Origin: Lentibacillus siamensis
Lineage (GTDB): Bacteria; Bacillota; Bacilli; Bacillales; Amphibacillaceae
DNA length: 64,000 nt
Direction of reading: 5' to 3'
NCBI RefSeq assembly: GCF_039522605.1
Contig: NZ_BAAADS010000012.1
Coordinates: forward strand, 124,001-188,000
Shown: in pieces, positions 26,413-35,356 of the stretch
How the letters are laid out: each line of letters starts with the position of its first letter
Position numbering within the stretch: the first letter of the stretch is position 1
Position numbers and translations under genes: made by a program
Notes under the pieces: generated by a model
Seen by the model: the letters and a program-made list of their open reading frames with translations, nothing else
Database searches by the model: none
What the model was told of the DNA's origin: nothing

Positions 26413-26980
26413 TGCAGAAATTGTGATTAGTGCAGTAAGCAAGAAACAGTATCCATCTGAACATATTCCGGAAATTGCCCTTGCTGGTCGGTCCAATGTT
26501 GGGAAATCTTCATTTATCAACAAATTGATTAATCGGAAGAATCTTGCCAGGACCTCATCAAAACCTGGAAAGACGCAAACATTGAATTTTTATAAGATTA
26601 ATCGGTCTTTCTATTTTGTTGATGTACCAGGTTATGGATACGCTAAGGTCTCTAAAAAGGAACGGGAAAAATGGGGACATATGATGGAGGAGTACTTTGA
26701 AACTAGGGAAATGTTAAGAGCAGTTGTCTTGATTACTGATATACGCCATGAACCAACAAGGGATGATCAGCAGATGTATGATTTTCTAAAGTACTATGAT
26801 CTTCCTGTTATCGTTATTGGCACGAAACTGGATAAGATTGCAAAAGGCAAGCGGGTAAATTATTTGAACCGTACAAGGCAGGTGCTGGAAATGGAAGCAG
26901 AAGATGTTGTGATTCCATTTTCAGCCGAAACCGGCGAAGGAAAAGATGCTGCCTGGAGTAATTTAAAGCAGTATATTTAA
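26399..26980 (+). CDS. ysxC: ribosome biogenesis GTPase YsxC/EngB
   Basis: A 193-residue essential GTPase of 50S assembly. G motifs: G1 GRSNVGKSS, G2 region KPGKTQTLNF, G3 DVPGYG, G4 TKLDK and G5 PFSAETGEG. The start overlaps the end of lonA, with GGAGGAG just upstream, so translation is coupled. Order lonA-ysxC is standard in Bacillus. Confidence 0.98.
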   Translation: MKVTDAEIVISAVSKKQYPSEHIPEIALAGRSNVGKSSFINKLINRKNLARTSSKPGKTQTLNFYKINRSFYFVDVPGYGYAKVSKKEREKWGHMMEEYFETREMLRAVVLITDIRHEPTRDDQQMYDFLKYYDLPVIVIGTKLDKIAKGKRVNYLNRTRQVLEMEAEDVVIPFSAETGEGKDAAWSNLKQYI

Positions 26981-26985
26981 TCATA

Positions 26986-27031
26986 AAAAAACGAACCTTC
27001 CAGTATTAATGATGGAAGGTTCATTTTTTCT
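26986..27031. terminator. bidirectional terminator between ysxC and YsxD-like gene
   Basis: GAACCTTCCA and TGGAAGGTTC form a 10-bp stem with A-rich left and T-rich right flanks, usable from both strands. Confidence 0.85.
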
Positions 27032-27503
27032 TTTTCAACCAATAAACTCCAAGTCCAATTAAAAATAATGGCCAAAAGGATTCCAAAACTGCAGTAATAT
27101 CATAAACCCAATCGAACTTCCCCGGTAACTTAAATGAGAAAATGAACATAATTGCCAGACCAATCAGAATAACTCCCATTACAAACCCTTTTCTCGTCCG
27201 AATTGCTCTTACAATAAAGGCAATACCCACGATAAGCAAGTAGACAGCCCAGTGATCGATCCAGAATTCGTAGTGTGTCATCCCGTGGAAATGGATGCCG
27301 ATTCCAAGAATTAAGGTTCCGCTGAACAAATGCTGATAATCGTTTGTTGTGTAACTGTATAGCAGCAATGCCAAGCCAATAATAATCAATAATGTTGGCC
27401 ATGAATAAAAGTCGGTAATAATTGGTATTTCCAGTTTGCGAAGCAGAAAAAAGATACCCACCCCAATTAACAAATATGCAGCGAATGTATTTCGTTTTTT
27501 CAT
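27021..27503 (-). CDS. membrane protein, LiaI/LiaF-type transmembrane repeats
   Basis: A 160-residue integral membrane protein with about six short hydrophobic segments arranged as pairs: FAAYLLIGVGIFFLLRKLEI, WPTLLIIIGLALLLYSY, WAVYLLIVGIAFIVRA and FWPLFLIGLGVYWLKKKK. The repeated pattern W-P-x-x-L-I-x-G-x-G resembles the LiaI-LiaF-like transmembrane region. It occupies the place of B. subtilis ysxD (between ysxC and hemA) but lies on the opposite strand to its neighbours, and I have not verified homology. The function is unknown. Confidence 0.75.
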   Translation of the reverse strand: MKKRNTFAAYLLIGVGIFFLLRKLEIPIITDFYSWPTLLIIIGLALLLYSYTTNDYQHLFSGTLILGIGIHFHGMTHYEFWIDHWAVYLLIVGIAFIVRAIRTRKGFVMGVILIGLAIMFIFSFKLPGKFDWVYDITAVLESFWPLFLIGLGVYWLKKKK

Positions 27504-27709
27504 GTCAAAGCCCCTTTTCGTGGTGGTTGTACAGTAGTCAGATTGTTTGCTTCTGATAAATCCGTATGATAGAGTACAAACGAGTTATACTACATGATAT
27601 ACGAATTATCTTATCATTTTGTTTCAGTCTGTTCACAATTTTTGACGATAGACAGAGCTGTTCATGTTATAATAGGCAATGAATGTTTAAACGTTTTGGG
27701 GGTATTACT

Positions 27710-29074
27710 TTGCACATACTTAAAGTCGGAATTAATTACAAATCAGCCCCTGTAGAAATAAGGGAGAAGCTTACTTTTTCCGAAGAATCAATGGATAAAG
27801 CAATGCTGTTATTAAATGAGCAAAAAAGTATATTGGAAAATGTGATTGTTTCCACTTGTAACCGTACAGAAATTTATGCGGTAGTGGACCAGGTTCATAC
27901 AGGACGTTATTACATTAAACAATATTTGGCAGATTGGTTCCAAATAGACAAGGACGAATTCACCTCATACTTGAAAATATCAGAAGGTGATGGTGCGATT
28001 GAGCACATTTTGCGTGTTGCGACTGGTCTTGATTCCATGGTGCTTGGCGAAACGCAGATTCTTGGTCAGGTGAAACAATCATTTTTAACTGCACAGACGA
28101 TGGGGACAACTGGAACGGTATTTAATGAGCTGTTTAAACAGGCAATTACTTTTGCAAAACGTTCTCATAAAGATACAGCAATCGGTGAGCATGCTGTATC
28201 AGTAAGTTATGCAGCTGTTGAACTTGCCAAAAAAATCTTTGGTGACTTGCAGAAAAAGCATGTTGTTATTCTTGGTGCCGGAAAAATGGGTGAACTGGCA
28301 GCAAAAAATCTTCGCGGTTCAGGAGCAAATCGCATCACAGTTGTTAACCGGACATATGCAAAAGCAGAAGAATTGGCAGTGAAATTCGAGGCGAAAGCGG
28401 AACAAATGAACAAGTTACATGCAATTCTTCAGGATGCTGATATTTTAATCAGTTCAACCGGATCTGACTCTGTAGTACTGGAAAAAGAAACAATTAATTC
28501 AATTCAAAAGAAACGCAAAGGAAAACCGCTGTTTCTTGTGGATATTGCCGTACCAAGGGACTTGGATGCAGCGATTAGTGAATTGGATAATGTATTCCTG
28601 TACGATATAGATGATTTACAGCATATTGTGGACGAAAATCTGAGAGCACGAGAAACGGCAGCGGAAAAAATTGCGGTTATGCTGGAAGCTGAAATTGTGC
28701 AGTTTAATGAATGGCTGCAGACGCTTGGCGTTGTTCCAGTTATTTCAGCGCTTAGGCAGAAAGCATTGTCAATCCAGGCAGAGACAATGAAGAGCATTGA
28801 ACGGAAAATGCCTGAATTAAGTAAACGCGAGAAAAAGGTCCTGAACAAGCATACGAAGAGCATCATTAATCAGCTTCTGAAAGAACCAGTTACACAGGCG
28901 AAAGAACTGGCAGCAGAAAAGAATAGCGATGAGTCACTGGATTTATTTGTACGGATTTTTGGTATTGAGTCTGAAGTGGAAGAAGAAACAGTTAAGCAGA
29001 CACAAAAAAATTCAATGAAAACGGATAGTGTATCCTTTCGTGTATCAGAAAATAACCCTAGCACAGTAAAGTGA
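27710..29074 (+). CDS. hemA: glutamyl-tRNA reductase
   Basis: HemA (454 residues) reduces glutamyl-tRNA to glutamate-1-semialdehyde, the first committed step of the C5 haem pathway. The catalytic Cys50 is in IVSTCNRTEIYAVV. ATGLDSMVLGETQILGQV and the NADPH fold VVILGAGKMGELAAKNL are conserved. The frame is open upstream, but TTG 27710 behind GGGGGT gives the canonical MHILKVGINYKSAP N-terminus and places the catalytic Cys at 50. It heads hemAXCDBL. In B. subtilis HemA level is haem-controlled post-transcriptionally with HemX. Confidence 0.97.
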   Translation: MHILKVGINYKSAPVEIREKLTFSEESMDKAMLLLNEQKSILENVIVSTCNRTEIYAVVDQVHTGRYYIKQYLADWFQIDKDEFTSYLKISEGDGAIEHILRVATGLDSMVLGETQILGQVKQSFLTAQTMGTTGTVFNELFKQAITFAKRSHKDTAIGEHAVSVSYAAVELAKKIFGDLQKKHVVILGAGKMGELAAKNLRGSGANRITVVNRTYAKAEELAVKFEAKAEQMNKLHAILQDADILISSTGSDSVVLEKETINSIQKKRKGKPLFLVDIAVPRDLDAAISELDNVFLYDIDDLQHIVDENLRARETAAEKIAVMLEAEIVQFNEWLQTLGVVPVISALRQKALSIQAETMKSIERKMPELSKREKKVLNKHTKSIINQLLKEPVTQAKELAAEKNSDESLDLFVRIFGIESEVEEETVKQTQKNSMKTDSVSFRVSENNPSTVK

Positions 29075-29087
29075 AAGGATTCCAATT

Positions 29088-29918
29088 ATGCTTGAATCAA
29101 AATGGGTTTATGAAATTATTCTAATTATTTACGGATTAAGTCTGGTTGGATACTTTATAGATTTTATTCAGCGTAACCGGAGGGCAAACAGGATTGCCTT
29201 CTGGTTACTTAGTATGGTGTGGCTTTTTCAGACAATTTTTCTCGTAACAAATATCTTTTTTGAAAACAATTTCCCTGTTCTGACCCTGTATGATGGATTG
29301 TTTTTTTATGCATGGGTTCTCGTGACGTTTTCCGTAATTATCAACCGGTTGTTCCGGGTGCAGTTTATTCTCTTTTTTACCAATCTGGTTGGTTTTTTTG
29401 TCTTTCTATTGTATGTTTCTACGAGGGCACAGACATACTTGCAGGATCAGGGAATTCAACTTGTGCACGAAATACTGATAACCCATATTACCCTGGCGAT
29501 TGTTTCCTATGGCTTTTTTACATTATCGTTTCTTTTTTCGTTGATGTATTTGATTCAATATAAATTTTTGAAAGAGAAGAAAGGTCTCAACTGGATGTGG
29601 AGACTGGGAGACCTGCAGCGGCTGGATTCTTTTTCGTTTATTGCCGTAACATTGGGTGTTCCCCTTCTTACAATCGCTATTATCCTTGGCGTTGTCTGGG
29701 CATATGTCGCAAATGCCGAATTTTACTGGTTTGACATGAAGACGATCGGATCGCTGTTCGTTTTAGCAGTCTATATCTTGTACCTGTTTCTCCGGCTTGG
29801 AAAGGGTCAGCAGGGCAAATCCATTTCCATGTACAGTACTGCGGCATTTTTAATATTGTTAGTTAATTTCTTTTTATTTAATGTACTTTCCAATTTCCAT
29901 TTTAATAGTTTTCTTTAG
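29088..29918 (+). CDS. hemX: HemX membrane protein
   Basis: A 276-residue polytopic membrane protein of the cytochrome c assembly (CcsA-like) superfamily with about eight hydrophobic segments. The order hemA-hemX-hemC is conserved in Bacillus, where HemX lowers HemA abundance. Visible family-like parts include HEILITHITLAIVSYGFFTL and VWAYVANAEFYWFDMK. The start ATG follows GAAAGGATT. It ends 10 bp before hemC. Confidence 0.93.
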   Translation: MLESKWVYEIILIIYGLSLVGYFIDFIQRNRRANRIAFWLLSMVWLFQTIFLVTNIFFENNFPVLTLYDGLFFYAWVLVTFSVIINRLFRVQFILFFTNLVGFFVFLLYVSTRAQTYLQDQGIQLVHEILITHITLAIVSYGFFTLSFLFSLMYLIQYKFLKEKKGLNWMWRLGDLQRLDSFSFIAVTLGVPLLTIAIILGVVWAYVANAEFYWFDMKTIGSLFVLAVYILYLFLRLGKGQQGKSISMYSTAAFLILLVNFFLFNVLSNFHFNSFL

Positions 29919-29928
29919 GAGGATTCCA

Positions 29929-30858
29929 ATGCGAAAAATAGTTATCGGATCACGAAAGAGTAATTTGGCATTAACCCAGACAAACTGGGTGGTAGAGCAG
30001 TTAATAAAAGCTGGTGTTCAAAATGAATTTGAAGTGAAAAAGATTGTAACAAAAGGTGACAAAATACTGGATGTTACCTTATCGAAAGTAGGCGGAAAGG
30101 CCTTATTCGTTAAAGAAATTGAACAGGCGATGTATAACAAGGAAATAGATTTTGCCGTTCACAGCATGAAAGATATGCCTTCCGAAATGCCTGAGGGTCT
30201 GAATATTTCAACAGTTCCTGTCCGGGAAGACCACCGGGATGCATATATTTCAAAGGATAATGTTGCATTAAAAGATCTGCCTGAAGGTGCAATTGTCGGG
30301 ACGAGCAGTCTCAGGCGAAAGGCACAGATTCTGGCGGCCCGGCCGGATGTGGAAGTGAAATGGATTCGCGGGAATATCGAAACAAGGATAAGAAAATTGG
30401 AAGAAGAGGACTATGACGCAATCATTCTGGCAGTCTCCGGTTTAAAACGTGTTGGTTTGAGTGAAGAACTTATCACCGAATATCTCGAACCCGATGTATG
30501 TGTTCCCGCAGTTGGTCAAGGTGCATTGGCCATCGAGTGCCGTGAAGACGACAAAGAACTTCATCAGCTTTTGAGCGTCATTAATGATTCGTTGACCACG
30601 ACAACGGTTCAGGCGGAACGTACTTTTCTGAATTTGCTAGAAGGAAGCTGTTCGGTGCCAATTGGCGGTCATGCCCGGATGGATGACGATGAGATTGTCT
30701 TAACAGCAATGGTAGGAACGCCGGATGGTCAAACTATTTTGAAAGAGGAAGTGCGTGGTAACGATCCGACAGCAGTTGGAAAGGAAGCTGCCGAAAAAAT
30801 GATCAGCCGGGGCGCCAAGGATATTGTCGATGCTGTAAAAGAGGAGTTGGATAACTAA
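29929..30858 (+). CDS. hemC: porphobilinogen deaminase (hydroxymethylbilane synthase)
   Basis: HemC (309 residues) joins four porphobilinogens to hydroxymethylbilane. Motifs: IGSRKSNLALTQTNWV, HSMKDMPSEMPEG, GTSSLRRKAQI, and the dipyrromethane-cofactor cysteine in LEGSCSVPIGGHA. ATG 29929 is chosen because TAGGAGGATT is directly upstream; the longer frame would begin inside hemX. The stop TAA shares its last base with the hemD ATG (TAATG). Confidence 0.98.
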   Translation: MRKIVIGSRKSNLALTQTNWVVEQLIKAGVQNEFEVKKIVTKGDKILDVTLSKVGGKALFVKEIEQAMYNKEIDFAVHSMKDMPSEMPEGLNISTVPVREDHRDAYISKDNVALKDLPEGAIVGTSSLRRKAQILAARPDVEVKWIRGNIETRIRKLEEEDYDAIILAVSGLKRVGLSEELITEYLEPDVCVPAVGQGALAIECREDDKELHQLLSVINDSLTTTTVQAERTFLNLLEGSCSVPIGGHARMDDDEIVLTAMVGTPDGQTILKEEVRGNDPTAVGKEAAEKMISRGAKDIVDAVKEELDN

Positions 30859-31619
30859 TGTCGGCTGCTCTTCATGGAAAGAAGATATTGATTACCAGGG
30901 AAAAAAAACAGGCCAGGGAATTTTCCGAAAAAGTTTTACAAGCTGGCGGCATACCTGTTGAAGTTCCCCTGTTAAAAATTTCATGCATGGAGAATGATAG
31001 TACGAGGCAGCTTCTTGACGGTGTGACAACATACAACTGGATTTTTTTTACAAGCGCGAACGGTGTTGACTGTTTTTTTAAACGTGATGGCTGGAAAACA
31101 ATCAAAGATGAAACCAGAATTGCAGCGGTGGGCAATAAAACAGCTGGTAAACTGGAAGACTATGGATACCGGGTTGATTTTATTCCCACCACATATAACG
31201 CTGAATCTATGACAAATGAATTTCTTGAACAAGACAGCTTGAATGACAGCCGGATGCTGCTTGTCCAGGGAACGAAATCGAGAGACATATTGCCTAAATG
31301 GCTCACTGAGCAGGGTATTCGGTTCGACACAGTGGTTGTATATGAATCGTTGTTTGAATACGGGAGCAAGCAACATTTAAGCAGGGCGCTAGCCGGGGAC
31401 AGTATGGACTTCATTACGTTTACAAGTCCATCAACAGTTGATGCATTTTTGGAAATGAATGAAGGGCGCGTACAAAAGGGCAGTGTTTATGTCTGCATTG
31501 GGACGACAACCAGTGACCATGCGAAGGAATCAGGGTTTGAAAATATTTTAAGACCGGATGAATTTACAATTGATGGAATGGTACAATGTATGAGTGATTA
31601 TATTGCAGTGAAAGGATAG
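30858..31619 (+). CDS. hemD: uroporphyrinogen-III synthase
   Basis: HemD (253 residues) closes and inverts ring D to give uroporphyrinogen III. This family diverges widely, but the N-terminal KKILITREKKQAREF, the central WIFFTSANGVDCFF and AAVGNKTAGKLEDYG, and the C-terminal DFITFTSPSTVDAFLE and YVCIGTTTSDHAKESG are typical. It overlaps hemC by one base and precedes hemB by 6 bp, so the operon is tightly coupled. Confidence 0.95.
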   Translation: MSAALHGKKILITREKKQAREFSEKVLQAGGIPVEVPLLKISCMENDSTRQLLDGVTTYNWIFFTSANGVDCFFKRDGWKTIKDETRIAAVGNKTAGKLEDYGYRVDFIPTTYNAESMTNEFLEQDSLNDSRMLLVQGTKSRDILPKWLTEQGIRFDTVVVYESLFEYGSKQHLSRALAGDSMDFITFTSPSTVDAFLEMNEGRVQKGSVYVCIGTTTSDHAKESGFENILRPDEFTIDGMVQCMSDYIAVKG

Positions 31620-31625
31620 GTTCAG

Positions 31626-32606
31626 ATGACAGATAAATATGATTTTAAGCGTCACAGAAGATTGCGTTCATCAGCAGCAATGCGGTCAATGGTTCGTGAA
31701 ACACAGCTGCAAATGGATGATTTTATTTATCCGATTTTTGTTGTGGAAGGAAATGATATTAAAAAAGAAGTACCGTCCATGCCAGGTGTTTTTCAAGTAT
31801 CGCTTGATTATGTGAAGGCAGAGATGGAAGAACTGCAGTCACTGGGGATAAAGGCTGTCATGGTGTTTGGTGTGCCTGCAGAGAAAGATGAGCAGGGCAC
31901 TGGAGCATTCGCTGACACCGGGATTGTCCAGGAAGCCACCCGGCTCATTAAACGCGAAGTGCCAAGGATGCTTGTCGTTGCTGACACATGTCTTTGCGAG
32001 TATACATCACATGGACATTGCGGCGTCATTCATAACCATGATGTGGACAATGATGCGTCACTTGAATTGCTTGCCAAAACAGCTGTATCACAGGTCGAGG
32101 CAGGCGCTGATATTATTGCTCCTTCCAACATGATGGATGGGTTTGTAACAGTTATCCGACATGCGTTGGACGGGGCAGGATATCCGAACGTTCCGATTAT
32201 GTCTTATGCTGTTAAATACGCTTCAGCATTTTATGGACCTTTCCGTGACGCCGCGGACAGTACGCCACAGTTTGGAGACCGCAAAACGTATCAGATGGAT
32301 CCCTCCAATCGCCTTGAAGCAATACGGGAGGCGGAGTCCGATATGGAAGAAGGAGCCGATTTTCTAATTGTGAAACCAGCCATGTCGTATCTTGACATTG
32401 TTCGCGATGTAAAAAACAATTTTAATGCACCTGTTGTTGCGTATAATGTCAGTGGTGAATATTCCATGGTTAAGGCAGCAGCACAAAATGGCTGGATTAA
32501 TGAAAAAGAATTAGTTCTCGAAAAACTGACCGCGATGAAGCGGGCGGGGGCAGATTTAATTATTTCGTATTTTGCCAAAGATGTAGCCAAATGGCTTGGT
32601 GAATAA
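31626..32606 (+). CDS. hemB: delta-aminolevulinic acid dehydratase (porphobilinogen synthase)
   Basis: HemB (326 residues) condenses two ALA to porphobilinogen. The zinc cysteine cluster is in DTCLCEYTSHGHCG. The two Schiff-base lysine regions are MSYAVKYASAFYGPFRDA and VKPAMSYLDIVRDVKN. RHRRLRSSAAMRSMVRET at the N-terminus is also typical. It lies 6 bp after hemD, with AAAGGATAGG as ribosome-binding site. Confidence 0.98.
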   Translation: MTDKYDFKRHRRLRSSAAMRSMVRETQLQMDDFIYPIFVVEGNDIKKEVPSMPGVFQVSLDYVKAEMEELQSLGIKAVMVFGVPAEKDEQGTGAFADTGIVQEATRLIKREVPRMLVVADTCLCEYTSHGHCGVIHNHDVDNDASLELLAKTAVSQVEAGADIIAPSNMMDGFVTVIRHALDGAGYPNVPIMSYAVKYASAFYGPFRDAADSTPQFGDRKTYQMDPSNRLEAIREAESDMEEGADFLIVKPAMSYLDIVRDVKNNFNAPVVAYNVSGEYSMVKAAAQNGWINEKELVLEKLTAMKRAGADLIISYFAKDVAKWLGE

Positions 32607-32633
32607 AATATTATAGTGTTGAGGTGATGGTAA

Positions 32634-33920
32634 ATGAGCTTTGACAAGTCACATGATGCGTATAAAGAAGCAGTTGATCTCATGCCTGGAGGAGTGAATT
32701 CTCCTGTACGGGCATTCAAATCGGTTGGCATGTCACCTGTTTTTATGGAGTCAGGTAAAGGATCAAAAATTGTCGATATCGATAAAAATGAGTATATTGA
32801 TTATGTATTAAGCTGGGGGCCCTTGATTTTGGGACATGCGGATGACCGCGTTGTAACCAGTCTGAAGGATACAGTGGAAAAAGGTACGAGCTTTGGTGCA
32901 CCGACAATAATTGAAAACAAACTCACACAACTGGTGATTGATCGAGTTCCATCCATTGAAATGGTACGTATGGTAAACTCTGGTACAGAAGCTACGATGA
33001 GTGCAATCCGTGTTGCACGGGGATATACAGGACGTGACAAGGTTTTAAAATTCGAAGGTAATTATCACGGGCACGGGGATTCGCTTCTGATTAAAGCAGG
33101 GTCTGGTGTGGCTACACTTGGGCTTCCGGATAGTCCGGGTGTTCCTGAATCGATTGCCCAGAATACGATTACTGTTCCTTATAATGACATAGAAAGTGTT
33201 CGCTATGCATTTGAGCAATTTGGCGATCAGCTTGCTGCAGTAATAGTAGAACCGGTTTCAGGCAATATGGGAGTTGTTCCGCCACAGGAAGACTTTTTGC
33301 AGGAATTACGGAAGGTCACTGAAGAAAATAGCTCATTGCTTATTTTTGATGAGGTAATGACTGGTTTCCGTGTCGGCTATAATTGTGCACAAGGATTCTT
33401 CGGTGTTACACCTGATTTAACATGTCTTGGAAAGGTAATTGGCGGTGGACTGCCAGTAGGCGCATATGGCGGTAAACGGGAAATTATGGAAAGGGTTGCC
33501 CCGACCGGATCAATTTACCAGGCTGGTACGTTGTCAGGAAATCCGCTTGCAATGACAGCCGGTTACGAAACATTGCGTGCAATGGATGAGTCGTCCTACG
33601 AGCAGATAAGCGAAAAAATAGATAAACTGGTCGAAGGATATAAACAGGCAGCAATCGACTTTGACATTCCGCTCCATATCAATAGAGCAGGTTCAATGGT
33701 CGGATTTTTCTTCACAAATCAGCCGGTAATCAATTTTGAAACAGCCCAGACCTCTAATCTTGATTATTTTGCACAATACTACCGAAGCATGATTGACGAA
33801 GGAATTTTCCTCCCCCCATCACAATTTGAAGGGTTGTTTTTATCAACCGCCCATACGGATGAAGATATTGAAAAAACAATCGCAGCAGTCCGCAAGGCAT
33901 TTGAAGCAATCGAAAAATAA
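32634..33920 (+). CDS. hemL: glutamate-1-semialdehyde 2,1-aminomutase
   Basis: HemL (428 residues) makes ALA from glutamate-1-semialdehyde using PLP. The PLP lysine is in CLGKVIGGGLPVGAYGGKR. MPGGVNSPVRAFKSVG, VNSGTEATMSAIRVARGYTG and FDEVMTGFRVGYNCAQ are conserved. It is the last gene of hemAXCDBL. The start follows TGAGGTGATGGTAA. Length is standard. Confidence 0.98.
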   Translation: MSFDKSHDAYKEAVDLMPGGVNSPVRAFKSVGMSPVFMESGKGSKIVDIDKNEYIDYVLSWGPLILGHADDRVVTSLKDTVEKGTSFGAPTIIENKLTQLVIDRVPSIEMVRMVNSGTEATMSAIRVARGYTGRDKVLKFEGNYHGHGDSLLIKAGSGVATLGLPDSPGVPESIAQNTITVPYNDIESVRYAFEQFGDQLAAVIVEPVSGNMGVVPPQEDFLQELRKVTEENSSLLIFDEVMTGFRVGYNCAQGFFGVTPDLTCLGKVIGGGLPVGAYGGKREIMERVAPTGSIYQAGTLSGNPLAMTAGYETLRAMDESSYEQISEKIDKLVEGYKQAAIDFDIPLHINRAGSMVGFFFTNQPVINFETAQTSNLDYFAQYYRSMIDEGIFLPPSQFEGLFLSTAHTDEDIEKTIAAVRKAFEAIEK

Positions 33921-33935
33921 TACCGTTACGTATTC

Positions 33936-33966
33936 AGGCTATCCCAGTACGGGGTAGCCTTTTATA
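33936..33966 (+). terminator. terminator after hemL
   Basis: AGGCTATCCC and GGGGTAGCCT pair over 10 positions (one G-U) and are followed by TTTTATATT. Confidence 0.8.
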
Positions 33967-33978
33967 TTGTCCTGAAAA

Positions 33979-34074
33979 TTACCAGCCGCTGAATTCCTTG
34001 AATCCACCAAACATGGTCATGACCCCGCCGAATGAGAGTATGGCTCCGCTGAACAAAACCCAAAACCCGCCGTA
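33979..34074 (-). repeat. decayed 21-bp-periodic array (TTCGGCGG core), copy 2
   Basis: On the minus strand, 8-bp cores recur exactly every 21 bases: TACGGCGG (34067-34074), TTCAGCGG (34046-34053), TTCGGCGG (34025-34032), TTTGGTGG (34004-34011), then a weaker AGCGGCTG (33983-33990). The 13 bases between cores differ. The frame through the cores is open for 37 codons from just after a TAG (34093-34095) to TAA (33979-33981) and reads as heptads beginning YGG, FSG, FGG, FGG, but has no good start codon. It matches the array at 61551-61676 in period and core. Confidence 0.65.
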
Positions 34075-34243
34075 TGCCGTTACTAATTGCTGCTAATTCA
34101 CGTGTTTTATCTTTGATAATCTTACAAAGATATTTTTAAAGTGGGTTAATTATTTCAGCAAAATGAATAACTGCAGAATATGTTTCATATAGATGAATAA
34201 GACATATAAGCATATGGAATATATGTTGAAGGGAGGAATTCAC

Positions 34244-35248
34244 TTGACTGATGATCAAGCAGTGTTTCGTTTTGATTTGAATGAATCACTTTATTTTGAA
34301 AAAGGACAGGAAGTTTCAGAGATTATGGGAGTTTCACTGGAACCGGACATCTCCATCCAGCCGTTTCATGACTATATTTCAATTAGGGGAGTTATTGAAC
34401 TCCATGGTACTTATAAGCGGGTTCCGCTTACAGAAGAGAATGATGAGACTTATAATCTGGATGATTATCATTCCAAGAGGTATGTTGAGAAAGTTGTGGA
34501 ATTGGAAGATGATCAATCAGAGTTTCTACACAGGTTCCCGGTTGAAATCTCTGTTCCTGTTAATAGGGTTAACGATTTAAACGAAATTACCGTTGATATT
34601 GAATCTTTTGATTATGAAATACCGAATCAGACCCAGATGAAGTTAAGCTCAACGGTTGAAATTCATGGAATTGATAATCCGCAGCAGGAATCCACCATCC
34701 ATGAGAAAGAAGAAACAGCTTTTCTGCAGCGGGAGGATGAAACATTTGAGTTTGACATAAAAGAAAAAGCAAACGATGAAGAAATGGCATCTGATGCTTC
34801 AGAAGATTTTGCTTCTGAACTTCCGCAAATGCCAGAGGAAGAACCGGCGAATGAAACCGAGGAAGAAGAGGAGCGCTGGAAGAAGAAAAAATCCCAGTCT
34901 CTCGCGGAATTTTTTAATAAGGAAACAAACGAGGAAACAAAGAAGGATAGCCAGCAGGAAGATACTGCACCGGATGTTGAAATTATGGAAACTGCCGATT
35001 CGTCAGAAACATCGGAAACACAAACAGAGGATCTGGAAGATGTACGCTATCTGGCAGATGTGTTTCGGACCGAGGAAGGGGAACAATATACAAGTATGCG
35101 CTTATGTATTGTTCAGGAGACAGATACGGTTGAAACAATAGCTGACCGGTATCAAATATCTGCCGGACAATTGTTGAAACGGAACCGTCTGAGTAACGAG
35201 GATCTGAAAGAGGGACAATTACTGTATATTCCATATCGAAAAAATTAG
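34244..35248 (+). CDS. spoVID: spore coat morphogenetic protein SpoVID (short form)
   Basis: A 334-residue protein. The N-terminal domain (about 1-135, VFRFDLNESLYFEKGQEVSE and PDISIQPFHDYISIRG) matches SpoVID. An acidic, low-complexity middle (about 150-260) follows, then a C-terminal LysM domain (ETDTVETIADRYQISAGQLL, LKEGQLLYIPYRKN). SpoVID links SpoIVA and SafA and is needed for coat encasement. It is much shorter than B. subtilis SpoVID (about 575 residues), the difference being in the acidic linker. Start TTG 34244 follows GGGAGG; the longer frame lacks a suitable site. It precedes ysxE as in B. subtilis. Confidence 0.92.
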   Translation: MTDDQAVFRFDLNESLYFEKGQEVSEIMGVSLEPDISIQPFHDYISIRGVIELHGTYKRVPLTEENDETYNLDDYHSKRYVEKVVELEDDQSEFLHRFPVEISVPVNRVNDLNEITVDIESFDYEIPNQTQMKLSSTVEIHGIDNPQQESTIHEKEETAFLQREDETFEFDIKEKANDEEMASDASEDFASELPQMPEEEPANETEEEEERWKKKKSQSLAEFFNKETNEETKKDSQQEDTAPDVEIMETADSSETSETQTEDLEDVRYLADVFRTEEGEQYTSMRLCIVQETDTVETIADRYQISAGQLLKRNRLSNEDLKEGQLLYIPYRKN

Positions 35249-35257
35249 AATTCTGAT

Positions 35258-35292
35258 GCCCCTTGCTGCTGCAGTAAGGGGTTGTTGCTTGC
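35258..35292 (+). terminator. hairpin after spoVID
   Basis: CCCCTT and AAGGGG with inner GCTGCTGC sequence form a stem at 35259-35281, followed by TTGTTGCTTG. The T-tract is interrupted, so strength is uncertain. Confidence 0.5.
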
Positions 35293-35356
35293 AGCTGGAT
35301 ATTATTGCAGTATAGTCAATGGTTTTAAAGTTTCCATTATTTGGTGGTGAAATGTA

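Noticed and set aside
27642..27673. hemA promoter TTGACG...TATAAT
   Set aside because: Both boxes look good but are spaced by 20 bp, too far for a normal sigma-A promoter.
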